Shown: positions 28,301-40,859, counted from the first letter of the stretch. The stretch: DNA of 64,000 nt from Nematostella vectensis (GCF_932526225.1 NC_064034.1:13900887-13964886); one strand, 5' to 3'. Notes: a model not told the origin generated them from the letters alone. Numbers and translations are program-made.

Positions 28301-31300
28301 TTCAAACCTGCGAGAGGTAAACTTGGAGCCGCAGCTCTTTATGAACGGCAATCTTGTACTTACGACGGCAAATAAGAGACCTCGGCGGGTCATCGAGGAT
28401 ATTGGGGCGTGGTGTGAGGCGTTTTCGGTCTATGCGCTAATCCTTTGCTCTCAATTCCCTTAGAGGAATAGGGATTTACTGCTGTACAAGTTAGGGTTTT
28501 TGCGCACTTATCGCCAGTTCGCCGGTCGCGTACGGCTGAATTACGATAGAGCGTTTCGCGAGCACGCGGCCGCGGCCAAGCTGACCGATTGGTGCCAACT
28601 TCACCCGCAGATATTTAACGTTTGCGCAGCGGGAGCGTTAGCCCGCCCGGAAGCCGGTAGGGATCGCCCTACAAGTTCGGAGGCATGTCGCTCGTGGAAT
28701 TTCGCCAGGTGTTACTTCCCGGGGTGCCGCTACACCCACCAGTGCGCTTACTGCGACGGGAACCATCCGGCGCGCGAGTGCCCGTCGAGCGCAGGGCGAA
28801 GGCGCAAGGCGTCGTCTCCAGAGCCACTACCTAGAAAGGAGTCGCGCACGCGGTGGGCCTGAGATGGCCCAGGGCGGCAGCAGGATTGTCAAACCCTGTG
28901 GGGTTTTTGACTGTTTTAGAGACAGTAGTCTACTAGTTATGGTACTTTTACTTAATATCTTATGCGCCTATTCTTGCACCTTAGCAGGTTGTTGTATGGC
29001 AGTTGTGTATACGAGGGTTCTTGTAAGCTTATAAACTAGAGTACTTGTCATAGTTGCTGTTTGTTATGTCTCACTCCCTTCCCTTCCTAGGCAGACGCCT
29101 GACCCCTATACTTTCTTCGTTCTTTATACAGATTACGTACATATAGTGCCTATGCTAGATTCATCTTCCCAAATTGCACGCCTACCGGCCGATAAGTTGT
29201 CGGTTCTCCGCGGTCTCGTCTTGACATGGCGGGAATTCAAGTGGGCCACCCGCAACCAACTCGAGTCGCCGATAGGCCACCTTCACCATGCGGCTAAGGT
29301 AGTATGGCCGGGCCGTACTTTTCTTCGGGGTATCATCGACCTCTTATGCTGCTTCCGCCATCTGGATCACCAAATTCGTTTGAGCGCGGAATTTTGGCTT
29401 GACTTAGCGTGGTGGCATAATTTCCTTTCCGTGTGGAATGGTGTGAGTTTCTGGTTATTTCCTGGATTACAGGTGGAGGCGAATATCGTCGTGACCTCGG
29501 ATGCCGCGGGGGCGATTGGTTATGGGGCGCATTATCACGGGGCATGGTTCAACTGTCGGTGGGAACAGAATCAGATAGCGCGTTCTATTGCATACAAGGA
29601 GCTGTTCCCGGTGGTCGTGGCCGCGCACGTGTGGGGTCACGGATGGCTTCGAGGTCATGTACTGTTCCAATGCAAAAACGAGGCGGTGGTCGCGTTACTC
29701 AACTCCCGCACATCGAAAGTACCTGAGTTGATGCATCTGTTGCGCAGTCTCCTATTTTCAGCGGCAAGGTTCAATTTCTTCTTTTTCATCCATCCATATC
29801 CCGGGGCGCCACAATCAGATTGCTGACGCATTTTCGTTACCAGGAGTTCAGGCGAGCGGCCCCGTACGCGGAGTGCCATCCGACTCCAATTCCACCCCAA
29901 CTGCTTCGCGAGCTGACCCCTCGTCACTAGAACTCCGCTGCAGAACGTACCTGTTGGAAGGCTTAGCACCGTCCACGCGGCGTACTTACTCGTCCGCGCA
30001 ACGCAAGTTTGTGACATTTTGTCAGCAACTCGGAAGGCTTCACTCGACAGGTTCCTCGTGCCCAGTAGATGAGTGGAAACTCTGCCTATTCGTAACTCAT
30101 TTGGCAGCGTCGATTCGGTACCCATCCATTAAAGTGTATGTATCTGCGGTGCGCTCGCTACTCATCGAATCTGGACATGCGGACCCTCTTTCTAATTGCG
30201 AGCGGTATCTGCGTATAGTGCGGGGGATTAAGCGCTCGCAGGGTCCCTCTGGCTCACCACAGCGCTTGCCGGTATCCTACGACATCACGTTAGTGATATT
30301 TCGTTCCTTAGACCCGGCTCTCCTTGATCATGCCATGTTCTGGGCGGCGTGTAATCTGGCTTACTTTGGTTTTCTAAGATCGGCTGAGTTCACGGTCCCA
30401 AATGCGAAAAGCTTTAGTCCGGCGCTCCATCTTCAGTTGTCCGACTTGGCTTTCGACGAACGCTCTAACCCCTCTTGTGTGAGGGTGTGGATAAAAGCTT
30501 CTGAGACGGATCCCTCCCGCAAGGGCTATTATATCCTCATCGGCCGTGGTACTTACCCGCTGTGTGCTGTCGACGCTCTCTCGACTTATATAATCCGTAG
30601 TGGGGATGTTCAGGTCCCTCTTTTTCATTCCCAGGATGGCCGACCATTAACACGTGCAAAGCTGACGACATGGCTGCGCTCGATAGTCGCGGCAGCTGGT
30701 ATCCCAGGAAACTTCTCCAGCCATAGTTTTCGAATAGGTACGGCCTCAGTAGCGGCCCAGAATGGGATTCCAGATCATTTGATCCAGATTTTGGGACGGT
30801 GGAGAAGTGGGCGTACCAATTGTATATTCGCACTCGGCTATATTCGGCCAGTGCTCTAGTTGAGGCGTCGCGCCGTTTAGCGTCTGCGGTGTAGCGGCAG
30901 TACTTTAGCTTGCACAGCTTTGTAACCGTATAGGGCTATTAAACCGTTAGTGAGCTCTTAACTTATTCGATCTGGTATTTTGGGTTGGTAGGGTGTGTGT
31001 GTGTGTGGGGGGGGGGGGGGGTAGATACGTAGTAGTGGTAGGTGCTTGGGTCATTTTGGTGGGAGGGTCCATGTCTCCCATGTCTCCTCTCTCCAAGCAC
31101 CTTAGAGAACATTTGGGACGGTGACATGGTTACCATGGTTACCGAGCGCAGCAATCTCCATTGGGCACCCACCCGCCAAACTCATCTAGTGTTGATTAGT
31201 TTAAATGACCAAAAGTTTAATACAGCACCGATGAAACGAAGCTTTGAATTTATCATCTATTCATAAATTTCCTGTTGGGCATGCCCCTATACCCCCCCCC

Positions 31301-32175
31301 CCCCCTTGATTGGTCCGTGACCGTTTGGAATCAGTCAACTTTTGGCCTGGATCCATCCCTGCAAAGTAATAGCATGGCATCTTGGGGACTTTAGTGATTA
31401 AATGTCCCCTCAACCTCGGGATGACTAGTTAATGTCCCTCCGCCTGCGGCGCCGCAACTTTTATCACATTTAATTCCCCTCGTGCCATGCTATAACTTAT
31501 AATAGTCTCCAAGAATTTATTCCATATCATGTTCAAACAACAAATATACTAAAGATTCTCACAGAGAAGTGAAGTGCTCGAGCTCAGATAAGCTGGTCAT
31601 TCCATTGCAAGGGTGAATCTATATTCTTATACAGTACAGTAGATTTGCCTGGGAGAGTTGGCACATTTTCCATCCACAGGCCATATTTATACAAGACCCC
31701 CTTTTCGTTGCATTGCTGTCTTGGCTCATTAAAAGAGACAATGATCTCTTGCTGATTACTAACCCTTTGTTTCGTGGCTTCTCTATTTGTTTTTAAGAGA
31801 AAATGAACAAAAACTTAGTGTCGTCCACCAAAAAAAAGAACAAAAAAAAAATGACTTTAAATTGCAATTGTCTTTCTGTCCTGTCCACAATCTCTCTGTC
31901 CGGCATTGACACTTGCTTTTGTCCTACAGCGGTTTTTCCATGTGCCAACTTACACACCCGCCCAAGGCAAAATTCCGTTCTCTCGAGTGAACCACGACAA
32001 GTTCATGGTGACAGATAACACCGTGTATGTAGGTACTTCCAACTGGGCCGCAGATTACTTCCTGTACACCGGTGGTATCGGCTATGTTATCAGAGGCTCT
32101 AATAATGTGCGGGCTCAAGTGGAAGCTGTGTTCGAGAGGGACTGGAATTCAAACTACATCGAAGATGTTTTGTAG
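22347..32175 (+). CDS. PLD3: PLD3-like phospholipase D family / exonuclease gene
   Basis: Six exons: 22347-22830, 23634-23842, 24922-25069, about 25371-25558, 26546-26714 and 31929-32175. The protein is a type II membrane protein (helix IFIVSFVCFLAIIIVAVVVL) with two HKD motifs: HTKMWLVDKKHYYLGSAN in exon 2 and NHDKFMVTDNTVYVGTSNW in exon 6. This is the layout of PLD3/PLD4, lumenal acid 5'-exonucleases of endolysosomes. The internal exons carry the family blocks EAYW, LCPSGRT and VIDDALRQAAFDR. Splice sites are regular except the acceptors of exon 3 (GG beside a long T run) and exon 4 (AA), which lack AG. The fifth intron is enlarged by a DIRS-like element. Both catalytic motifs are intact, so the gene may work if those two sites are sequence errors. 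Confidence 0.88.
23048..23143. repeat. small inverted-repeat element in PLD3 intron 1
   Basis: ACAGGCCTGTAGCCAGG at 23048-23064 and its near-complement CCTGGTTACAGGCCTG at 23128-23143 enclose a G-rich stretch. Looks like a very short MITE. Confidence 0.45.
25611..25697 (+). repeat. 41-bp tandem duplication in PLD3 intron 4
   Basis: TGTGTTAGTTGTGTAATTTT followed by TGCTTTTAT occurs twice in a row with minor changes. Confidence 0.6.
28063..28862 (+). pseudogene. DIRS-like Gag remnant
   Basis: Three frames, 28063-28266, 28278-28463 and 28500-28862, carry pieces in Gag order: FVELSELLTSN, AWCEAFSVYALIL, RVRLNYDRAFREHAAAAK and a C-terminal knuckle CAYCDGNHPARECP. Stops at 28264-28266 and 28461-28463 interrupt it. 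Confidence 0.6.
29146..29826 (+). pseudogene. DIRS-like RT tail and RNase H domain
   Basis: 226 codons. The start, including LDSSSQIARLPADKLSVL and WPGRTFLRGIIDL, is the connection region after RT in DIRS elements. TSDAAGAIGYGAHY is the first RNase H motif with its Asp, and IAYKELFPVV holds the Glu. The RT palm (FADD motif) is not present upstream. Confidence 0.7.
29873..30859 (+). pseudogene. DIRS-like tyrosine recombinase, C-terminal frameshift
   Basis: 328 codons with an N-terminal core-binding domain (STRRTYSSAQRKF, about 37-49) and a catalytic domain with Arg in FLRSAEF (about 168) and HSFRIGTAS (about 283). The catalytic Tyr region AYQLYIRT follows LGRWRSG but in the +1 frame, near 30815; the open frame instead ends in an unrelated tail. 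So the recombinase is probably inactive through a one-base indel. Recombinases of this type integrate circular DIRS copies. Confidence 0.75.
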
Positions 32176-33472
32176 ACTTAGGAAACTGCGCCCTTCCAAT
32201 TAGTCAGCTTGGAAGCTGCTCTTAGTTTCGTCCACAAAACGACACAAAGCGGCTAGTCCGATGGAATTGAAACAAGTCGAAAAATATTGAAAGTAGGTCG
32301 AAATCAAAGAAAAATGAATGAAAGGAAATCTTAGAAATCATTCAATATCTTAATGGCTTCCCACAACTCTTTGCGACTCGCGCATAAGACCGAGGTTCGC
32401 TGGCAAACCTCCATGTTTTTACAATTTTGTCCCCCTGACCTAGGTTTCATGCTCGCGTCGCTAAGATTTGTGGGAAGACACGGTGAAGGTGAATTGACTG
32501 TCAGTCGCAAAGCTAGGCGTTTCCGAAGTGACAAACCTCGAGCCTATCAATAAGTAGTTGTCTATTAGCTAATTGATCTTAATATCATGTCATCGTGTAA
32601 ATCCAAAAAAGTCAAGCTACATACAAGCAATACTTTTCTTTATTTGGTCTATTTGGTTAATTTGTTACAGATCCTTTAGTATGTTAAATAACACATATCA
32701 AAAGTGTAAGTGTTTTCAATTAAGTACCAAAAAAAACCCAATCCCAATACTAACCAAAAACACACGCTTAAACTAAGGTTTAATCGTGTGCTTGTGCGCA
32801 GACGAAAACATTATGCAATATTGTCCAAACTGGACCTAAATAGCCTGTTAGCCTGCAAACCAGTATGTTTTTCTAATGTCTCCCAACCCCTTTGCCCCCC
32901 CCCCCCCCCCCAGCAAATTTCCGCATTCCTTTCCCTCCCTACAGTTACCAGTGCGCAGGCTAGAGCGTGGTTTATGGGGACTTCACGAAGGCAAGTGTCA
33001 GCCATGGCCCTGTATCCACAGGGACGTAAAGGGGCTGTACCAAGAAGCATGAAGCTCTAACGCTTATTGATAGAGCTGTATACAAAAATCAATGGAGTTC
33101 TAAAGCTTACTGATATAGCTGTATGCAAAAATCATGGTGTTCTAGGGATTACTGATATAGCGGTATAAAAATCATGTAGTTCTAAAAGCTTGCTAATATA
33201 GCTCTATCACAAAGCATGAAGTTCTAACGTCCACTAATACAGCTGTATCAGAAGCATACAGAAATATTTGATTTTAAATTGCCAAGGCACTTTGGTCTCC
33301 ATTTGGCTAACGTGCTAGTCCTTTGACTGTATTTCAAGACTCCTGGTCGGACTATTTGAAATCCAAAAGACAAACTACAAGTCGGAGGCATTGTCTTGCC
33401 ATGAATATCCCCTCATTGCGAGTCATCCATGATAAACCCATGGCAAGGGGTATAAAAGATGGCAGCTCTCCT
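32176..33472. other. intergenic region between PLD3 and GLDC 3' ends
   Basis: Convergent gene ends. Holds a poly-C tract near 32899-32912 and the minisatellite at 33050-33256; no gene seen. Confidence 0.5.
33050..33256 (+). repeat. minisatellite, about five units of about 42 bp
   Basis: Units of the type GTTCTAAAGCTTACTGATAT followed by AGCTGTATNCAAAAATCATG repeat with drift. Confidence 0.7.
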
Positions 33473-36400
33473 CTAAACGAACGTCTTGGTCTTCTCATAG
33501 TCATAGTCCTCCAATGGCGGGCATGTGCACACTAAATGCTGGTCTCCGTGCTTGTCATCCACGCGGGAGCAGCCAGGCCAAAACTTATTCGTGCCGTTCA
33601 ACCACGGCTGTGGAAAGAAGAACATATGGGCTTGTCAAAGGGAGAATCATATGTACACAGGAGTGGAATATTGGCAAGTGAGAGTGTAGCCAAGATTTTT
33701 CTGGAGGAACGCAAATCACTAATTTAGTATACATTATCTCATGTTAATCTTGGGAAGCGGAAGGGGTGGGGTAGGAGGCACGCCAGCGGCACATAGCAAC
33801 CAACAACAAATTTAGAACAGTTTAAAATCCTGTGCATAAAAACCTAGGTTTAAATTCCCCGCGTTTTTATAATACCGCTTAAAAATTTAAAACCACCACC
33901 CACCCCTCCCCCTGAAAGCCACTACCCATCCCTTCCCCCCAACGTTCGCCCCCCCCCCCCCCCTCCCCCACTCATGGGACCACTCCGCCGCCCCTGTATA
34001 TTGACTATAAAGGCACGCCATGTCGTTTTTGCTTATAGGTAGCTACGTCCATGACATGACAAGGATAAACACTATAGTAGAAGAAGAAAAGAGTAGCCTG
34101 CGCAGCAAACGTTTTAGAGGAAATAGAGAGCGAGAGAGGAGTATGTCGACGCGAAGATCGGCCAGGAAGGATGAAGTCATACTCGCTCTCTTTTTCCGCT
34201 GAAACCCCACAGAAACGACGCTTGTTTCGCAAGGAAGAGCGGCAATGGGACCAATATGCATTGACGGATAAAGAATATTCCCCACCTTCCCTATGATGAT
34301 AATTGAGGTAGTTGAGGAAGGATAAGTAGAGCAAAAGGAATTAAAGAAAGCAAATAAACAAATAACTGGTTTTGTCTTGATGTACTCACAGCAGGGAAAG
34401 CTGCAACCTCCCGACTGTAGGGGTAGTCCCAGTGATCGGACATCACAATAGCTTGTGGGTGAGGCGCATTCTAAAAAATCATAAGAATTAAGCCATCTTG
34501 TTTAGTCGTTCGTTGTTTTGTCTACCACGAGTCTACACATAAATGTATCTGTATTGCTTACGTTGAACACGCTTGCTAATTTTCCCATGGAAAACAGTTA
34601 AAAAACAATAGGATACCGCCTACCTTTAGAGGGTTATTTTTAGGATCTCATACTCCGTCTTCAATGTTACGAATCTCCTCTCTTATACCTAAGGGTAAAT
34701 ATTGTAATTATAATTGATATTGAAGTGTGGATATTTTGATTTATTTATTTTCTTGAGAAAAAATTGTGAACTCGCCAGCTATGAGAGATTGTGTCTATCG
34801 GTATTGGACAAATCACCGAAGTTCGTTTTGAGAAACTTCTTTAATAATCGAAATAAAAATTGCTTCGGAACATAAATAGAGACATCGATGATAGCTTTAT
34901 AACATTATGGCCTTTCGCGGGTAATTGTGTTTAAAAATTCGCTCAAATCGTAACAATTCCTTGGAAATATAAAAAAAAAACGACTGCCAATTTCTAACTT
35001 ACTCTTCGACATTTCCAAGGAACCGATTAGTTGGTCCGCTTGTCATGTAAGACATCAAGTTGGACTGACCTCATATACGCACAATGAAGTGGTTTGCAAC
35101 CACAGTTTTTTTCAGATTTTGTACCAAACCCACGTGCATCGCGCCTTGCCGATTAATAATATTTTATATTTATTTTTGAATTTTAAAACTAGAAGCATTG
35201 GTGATGATATTCGCCAGAGATCAGATCGATTGCATGCTCTGAAGGGGATACTAAACGGGTTTCAATTTGAACGAATTTTTTAAAACAATTACCCGCGAGA
35301 GGCCTTAAACGAGTCGCAGAGTTGCACTAGAACAGCTCACTTACAGATGAGGGCATCACAAAGTCTGTCCAGCTCCGCTTTGCTCTCACTCTCTTGGTTC
35401 TATCATCAATGCAGTTGACACGGGCCACGAGACAGTTGGTGCATGGAAACCTAAATAATCAATGATTTTTTCTATTATGTGGAACAAAATAAAAGGGGGA
35501 GAAAGGCAAAGTATTTGCGAGGGAAATAGGTAAAAGGCGAGTACGTTAGCATTGAACAGGTTTGGGAGGAGTAATCGGGAGGGGTGCTTAGATTCACAAC
35601 TGCTGACATACCATAATCCTGCAGCCTCTTGGCGATATCCATGGCTTCTACACCAGTTTTCTTGTAGTCTTTAGCGTCGAGGATGAACTCATGGGCACAG
35701 TAACCAGAAAATCGCAATTTTTTCAAAAACTCTTATGTGACTTATGTGACCAATAATTCCACTGAATTTCACGTACCATCGCCAACAAATAACACAGCAT
35801 AATAATCCTTCAGCCTGGCAGCCATGTAATTAGCATTGAGAACCGCGACCTCGGTTGCTTTGCGGAGTCCCTTGCCTCCCATAAACTTGATGTAAGCCCA
35901 GGATATGGGCAAGATAGCACTAGAGCCATAAGGGGCCCCGGAGATTACTCCGAAAGGCTTGGCGCCAGCAGCAATGGTACTCTAGGGTGGAACGACAGGA
36001 TGGGAGGGGAGATATGGGATGAGATGCTTCTTCCTGGAAACCATAAAATAGAATAATCATAGGCTACATAAGGGGTAAATTTCCGAATATCATTGAGCGC
36101 TTTAATAATCCATCGGCAATTGCGCATGACAAAATAATTGAATAAAAGACAAAAAAAGCTTCCGCTTTCTTATAAAAGTAGCTTGCGGTTCTTATAACAC
36201 AGCATTAGGAGTCATCAAAAAACAAGAAAATAATCTAAAAGGAAAAGGGAACAAAAAATCCAACGCGATCTACTCGAACAAACAAAAGCAAAAATATGGG
36301 GGTTATGGAGAAGCCTGCTCTTATCTAATGCTCTTTTTCTGCCTCCAACCATAATATTTATTTTTATCGGTTCATGGAACCTTCAAATATGGTAAAAAGA

Positions 36401-39400
36401 GGCCCTATTTGAGTAAAAATCGATAAAGAAGACAAAAGCTCAAAGCACGGTAGTACACGTACACTCCAATAGGTCCCATTCCCGGTCCACCACCTCCATG
36501 TGGGATGCAGAACGTCTTGTGCAAGTTACTGTGCATGACATCAGCGCCATAGTCCGCTGGAAGACACAGGCCGACTTGCGCATTCAGATTTGCTCCATCC
36601 AAGTATACCTGGCCGCCATGGTAGTGAACAATGTCGCAGATATCCCTGCAAACAGATTATAAGATTAACGCTGGAAAAATTTATGGTAAACCTAGACAAC
36701 ATAGTGTATAACTTTACCTGATTCCTGCTTCGAAGATTCCGTTCGTAGATGGATAAGTGACCATGATGCACGCTAACTCGTCACTAAACTTCTCAACCTT
36801 AAAAAAAAGGCAGAAAACATATCAGCATCAGCTTCGGAACTAATCAATTCGCGGGCTATTTTTCTGTGACTGCCAACAATGGGGGTTGAATACACCTATA
36901 TTCATGGTGAAGTGTGCAGTTGGTTATGAGATTTTGAAATATTGACAGACAGTATACTTGGAAATGTTATATCCGACGGCATCATTAGCCAAAATAATTA
37001 ATGATTGGCGTTGAGACATATTTAGTCGATATTAAAAATTTTCTCTTGGTGTGCATTGATAAACACAATCAAACCTATATTGCAACTCCTATAATGTTAC
37101 GCTTCGAAGAGAAAATAAAATACATAGCATTGTTTTTTAGGCAAATCGATAAGTGGGTGTTTTTGTAGACTCATCAATTGGTGCACGTTTTCTGACAAAT
37201 TGTTCCGTTAACATGTCTGCACGGGGCTCGAGGACTGAGCGGTCAGATGAACAAACCTGCTTCTTCAAATCCTCCATGTCTATATCTCCACTTTTCCCGA
37301 CTTTGATCACTTGCACATTAAATCCAGCCATTTGTGCGCTTGCAGGATTGGTACCGTGAGCCGAGACTGGGATCAAACACACCTAAACACGAGATCACAT
37401 TGCTACTTATTAGTCGGTACGCCGCCGTCAATTACTTTGTATAAGAGATAACATGTGAAATATTGGTATGTCCTCAACAAGAGATGACAATCAGCAGAAT
37501 GAAACAATTTACTTTTAAGCTATCCTTGTCTTCTCTTAACAAATACGATATCATGAAGCATATGGCTTGGGTTTTAAATATGTATTTCGCCTGTCTATAT
37601 TGTCAACGTACCCTTCGCCTAACCTTTCTGTGCCCTTTGTCAAGGTAGCCTATTGTATTACCTTTCTGTAATCCTGTCTATTATTGCTAAGGTACACCTT
37701 TTTTTAACTTTCTGTTCCCATGTCAATTATTGTCAAGGTATCCCTGGCTTTTCTTTTCTGTAATCCTGTCTATTATTGCTAAGGTACACCTTTTTTTAAC
37801 TTTCTGTTCCCATGTCAATTATTGTCAAGGTATCCATCGCTATTCTTTTCTGTAATCCTGTCTATTATTGCCAAAATACACCTTGTTTTACCTTTCTGTG
37901 CTCTTTCTGTCTACTTTTGCCAGGGTATCCCTCGCCTTACCTTTTCGGTCCATTTTTATCAAGGTACCCCTCTCCTTACCTTTCTGTGCCCATGTCCATT
38001 ATTTATCAAGGTACACCTTGTTTTACCTTTTTGTGCTCTTTCTGTCTATTTTTGCCAGGGTATCCCTCGCCTTACCTTTTCGGTCCATTATTATCAAGGT
38101 ACCCCTCTCCTTACCTTTCTGTACCCCTGTCTATTATTTTCAAGGTACGCCTTGATAACGCGCAGCCCTGTATACTCTCCCTGGGCACCAGTGAAACATT
38201 TAAATAAGAACCATTATTTCCCCGAACACTCGATTCTTTCTTTCCTTCAACTTCTTCTAACTTTCCTTTTTTAACTTCTAAACATTCACAGAAAATACAT
38301 ACAAGCTCCCAACGTCTCAGCAGTATTGATTCTTTACAGCTAGTAATTTTGAACCTGGATGGCGAGGGAACGGCACTGTCCAATTCCTGCAGAATCTACA
38401 AAGAGTCAAAGCATACCTGTTTGGCTGGAAGCAGACGGCGTCAAAGCCTGTGATCTCGCAAAAGTCTTTCTCAAACTCATCATACAGTTGTAAGTATCCC
38501 TTTGCTTGTTGAATTGGAGCATAAGGATGAATGTCCGCAAAGCGAGGCCAAGTAATCGGCATCATCTCCGTTGTACTGTTCAGCTTCATTGTACAAGATC
38601 CATGCATCAAACAACACCATGTTTCGGAAAATCTGAGGCATTTCAGGTATGGTGCATTGAATCAGCCTCCATGGGGAAGATCTTTTAACCTTGAGAAGTT
38701 GCTTTTTTAAGGGTGCCAAGTCAAGACGCTTACTTTAATTTCCTACTTACTAGAGGTATCATTGAGTGGACGAGGGAGATGTCTTTGTTTTCCAGCAGCT
38801 TCATGTAACGCACAACGTTAGTTTTCTGCATGATGTGTGTTAAAAACTGGATGGGTCAAGAAGCTGCTAAGCCTTTTAAAGGGGCTATTGAGTAGGCTTT
38901 TATGGGGAACTTCAGCTAAATGTGTACCGACTTCAGCCTGAAAAAAAAAATGGATATAAACATGATAACACTTCTAATGACACTTTTGTCTCACTGTTTG
39001 AGGTTTCATATCAACCTCTAAACGGATCTAGTCAGACTGTGATTCAAATTATTTATAAAATGATTATTTCTAAGAAGTAATATTACGAATAGGCTATGCT
39101 ATGTCTTAGAAACTTACTGCTTTCGAATCACAGCCAAACACCCACAGTAAGTCATCTAGATCTTGCTCCTTTACCGTTTCATCTAATGAAACACCAACCT
39201 ATCAGTACACAGCGGTTAAAATAATCATATTCTGATAACACTGGCTGGCCATAACTTCCAAGTGTAATGGCAAAAATACACTAAGATGTTGCTAAACTTA
39301 CTTTATCATCGCTGTATTTTCTTAGGTTGATTTTTCGTTCTGCTGCCCTTGCTATCATGTCTGATACAAATAATTTTAACTTTACAAATAATCTTATAGC

Positions 39401-39613
39401 GTATATCTTAAAACGAAGGGGATGAGAAGGAAGAATGTAGAGAGGCCGAGACTGGGCCTAAGTGTGTAAGCGACGATTTGAAATCCAAGCAAAAATTAAG
39501 TGAAGTGAAGCTATTTCCAATCCATGTGTAAATGGAAAACAAATTTCTACCTACCTTTAGAGTGTCAAAAAAGGGATGGGCCTCATCAACAGTGTGGCCT
39601 GCTTGTTTTATTC
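33473..39613 (-). pseudogene. GLDC: glycine decarboxylase (GLDC), C-terminal exons, damaged
   Basis: P-protein of the mitochondrial glycine cleavage system. Exons on the minus strand include 39613-39555, 39360-39302, 39198-39118, 38937-38751, 38601-38417, 37382-37257, 36797-36718, 36645-36463 ([19 protein letters not shown], the PLP-lysine region), 35981-35777, 35704-35612, 35450-35345, 34688-34624, 34470-34390 and 33607-33473 (stop). Lesions: an extra base at the T run 38822-38825, a two-base loss near 35390, TGA at 34650-34648, and acceptors without AG before 38601 and 35704; exons for two conserved segments were not found. The N-terminal 40 percent is absent upstream, where viral copy A begins. 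It is either a decaying gene or a draft with errors; the identity is certain. Confidence 0.85.
37600..38160 (-). repeat. composite minisatellite in GLDC intron
   Basis: Repeated pattern ACCTTTCTGTGCCC...TCTATTATTGTCAAGGTACCCC, with higher-order periods of about 100 bp (37665 against 37766) and about 132 bp (37878 against 38010). Overlapping plus-strand ORFs here are products of the repeat. Confidence 0.8.
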
Positions 39614-39933
39614 CTAGATGAAAAGAAAAATTTAAAAGATATCTCAAACTTAATCCCATACTTCAGTGTATGAACAGCCATTCCTTAGGAAAACATTAAA
39701 AGAGTAATATTTGCACAAAATATATGCACCCCGCCAAAGTCATTAAAAAAAATTAAAATAAGATTGTAAATGTGTTGTTCTATAGAGAACAATTGATGTT
39801 TTTTTTATAGGGAGCTATCCTTGTCCCTTTGAAAGCAATTACCTAGTTATTCTAACATTGACGACACAGAAAACAGGGGCCCGTTATCTAAATGTGTTGA
39901 AATATTGTCAAACATCGTATTTTACCCATCCCA
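39614..39933. other. GLDC intron to viral copy A junction
   Basis: A+T-rich intron sequence ends and G+C-rich viral coding sequence begins near 39930. No terminal repeat is present on this side, so copy A is truncated here. Confidence 0.5.
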
Positions 39934-40236
39934 ATGTATGATCGCCAGATCTGGTTCCCCTTAGTAGACAGTGTGGTCGATCTTCACAATGACCTAGTGT
40001 CCGACTACATCATCAACAACGAGCTCCGCACATTGTGCGGAAGCATGTCTCTACGCTGCGGTCGTTTGATGGCTTTAGCCGTCGGGGCGTTACACGTAGC
40101 ACGTCATGTGAACACCGCCGGAACGGCAAGCGCTGACACGCGGTGTCAAGACGAGTTAGCAGTCGCGGACTCACCAGTGGTTTGCCCGCTAACGCACAGT
40201 GGCGAGTCTGCCATCCCAGAGCAGACGTTCATTTGA
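39934..40236 (+). CDS. C-terminal part of 9762-gene homologue
   Basis: 100 codons whose centre (HNDLVSDYIINNEL and GRLMALAVGALHVARHV) aligns with QNDELVKREL and GRMVALASALFRVAKHV of the element 1 protein at 9762. The N-terminal half is missing because the element is cut at the host junction, so the ATG at 39934 is not the original start. Function unknown. Confidence 0.6.
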   Translation: MYDRQIWFPLVDSVVDLHNDLVSDYIINNELRTLCGSMSLRCGRLMALAVGALHVARHVNTAGTASADTRCQDELAVADSPVVCPLTHSGESAIPEQTFI

Positions 40237-40277
40237 GAGCTTGCCACTTCTTCAGCAACCAAGTAGTTGCATCACAA

Positions 40278-40859
40278 ATGGAGGAACCTAAAGGAAGTAC
40301 TAGTGCCCAGCATCTCGCGGAACCTGACAAACAAGCTGCGGAACAAGCTGCTCATGAACCTGCACGTACGCCTTCGGCGTTGGCGGAGAGAATCACGAGC
40401 CCCGAACCACCCGCGACCCGACCTAAATACCCTGTGCGAGTCAAAGCTGGAAGGCGCTTGGCAGAGTGGAACCGACTTAACAGAGCGAAGAAAGAGACAC
40501 TTCGTGTCGTGCAACACGTTGGGTCGCCGGTCGCTAGCGAGCCGCAGGGACGCGAGGGCTTGCGCGCGCGCATACACACACCAGTCCCGGAAAGCAACTC
40601 TGCTTGTTCGGCTAGCTCGGTTATCGGGGTCGCTGGTCTTCTAGTGTCATTTATCGGCCTCTACAAACGCAGGCGGGAGCTAGCTGCCGCGTTCACTCGT
40701 ACACCAGCTGTTAACCAGCGAGCTACCGATCCACTTGTAGTTGCCGAAGACGTGACTCCGCCCGCAAGGCCGCCGCTGGCGACCGCACAACAGACCAAGG
40801 ATCGACCGCTTGCCGTTCCGGCGACAGCGCTTCGCGCTCCCGGACAGTGCAAATCTTGA
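40278..40859 (+). CDS. homologue of 10406 single-pass membrane protein
   Basis: 193 codons from the ATG at 40278, intact. Pro/Ala-rich N-terminus, basic GRRLAEWNRLNRAKKE (about 58-73), one hydrophobic segment VIGVAGLLVSFIGLY (about 116-130), and an Ala/Pro-rich tail longer than in element 1. The strongly G+C-rich codons contrast with the element 1 copy. Conserved place upstream of the 74-aa gene. Confidence 0.7.
   Translation: MEEPKGSTSAQHLAEPDKQAAEQAAHEPARTPSALAERITSPEPPATRPKYPVRVKAGRRLAEWNRLNRAKKETLRVVQHVGSPVASEPQGREGLRARIHTPVPESNSACSASSVIGVAGLLVSFIGLYKRRRELAAAFTRTPAVNQRATDPLVVAEDVTPPARPPLATAQQTKDRPLAVPATALRAPGQCKS

Larger units (their letters stand above)
28063..30960 (+). mobile_element. 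DIRS-like YR retroelement relic in PLD3 intron 5
   Basis: In plus order: a broken Gag-like region ending in a zinc knuckle, the tail of a reverse transcriptase/RNase H, and a tyrosine recombinase. This order is that of DIRS-like retroelements. Only about 280 bases lie between the Gag stop and the RNase H part, so the RT core is missing and the element cannot move alone. The ends were not delimited; higher G+C than the surrounding intron marks its extent. Confidence 0.8.

Noticed and set aside
34080-34260. Inverted repeat ending in CTCGCTCTC as a new element
   Set aside because: Only a short imperfect hairpin; too little to define ends.
37812-38274. Long overlapping plus-strand ORFs in the GLDC intron
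   Set aside because: They arise from a minisatellite without stops; their hydrophobic repeats are not a protein family.
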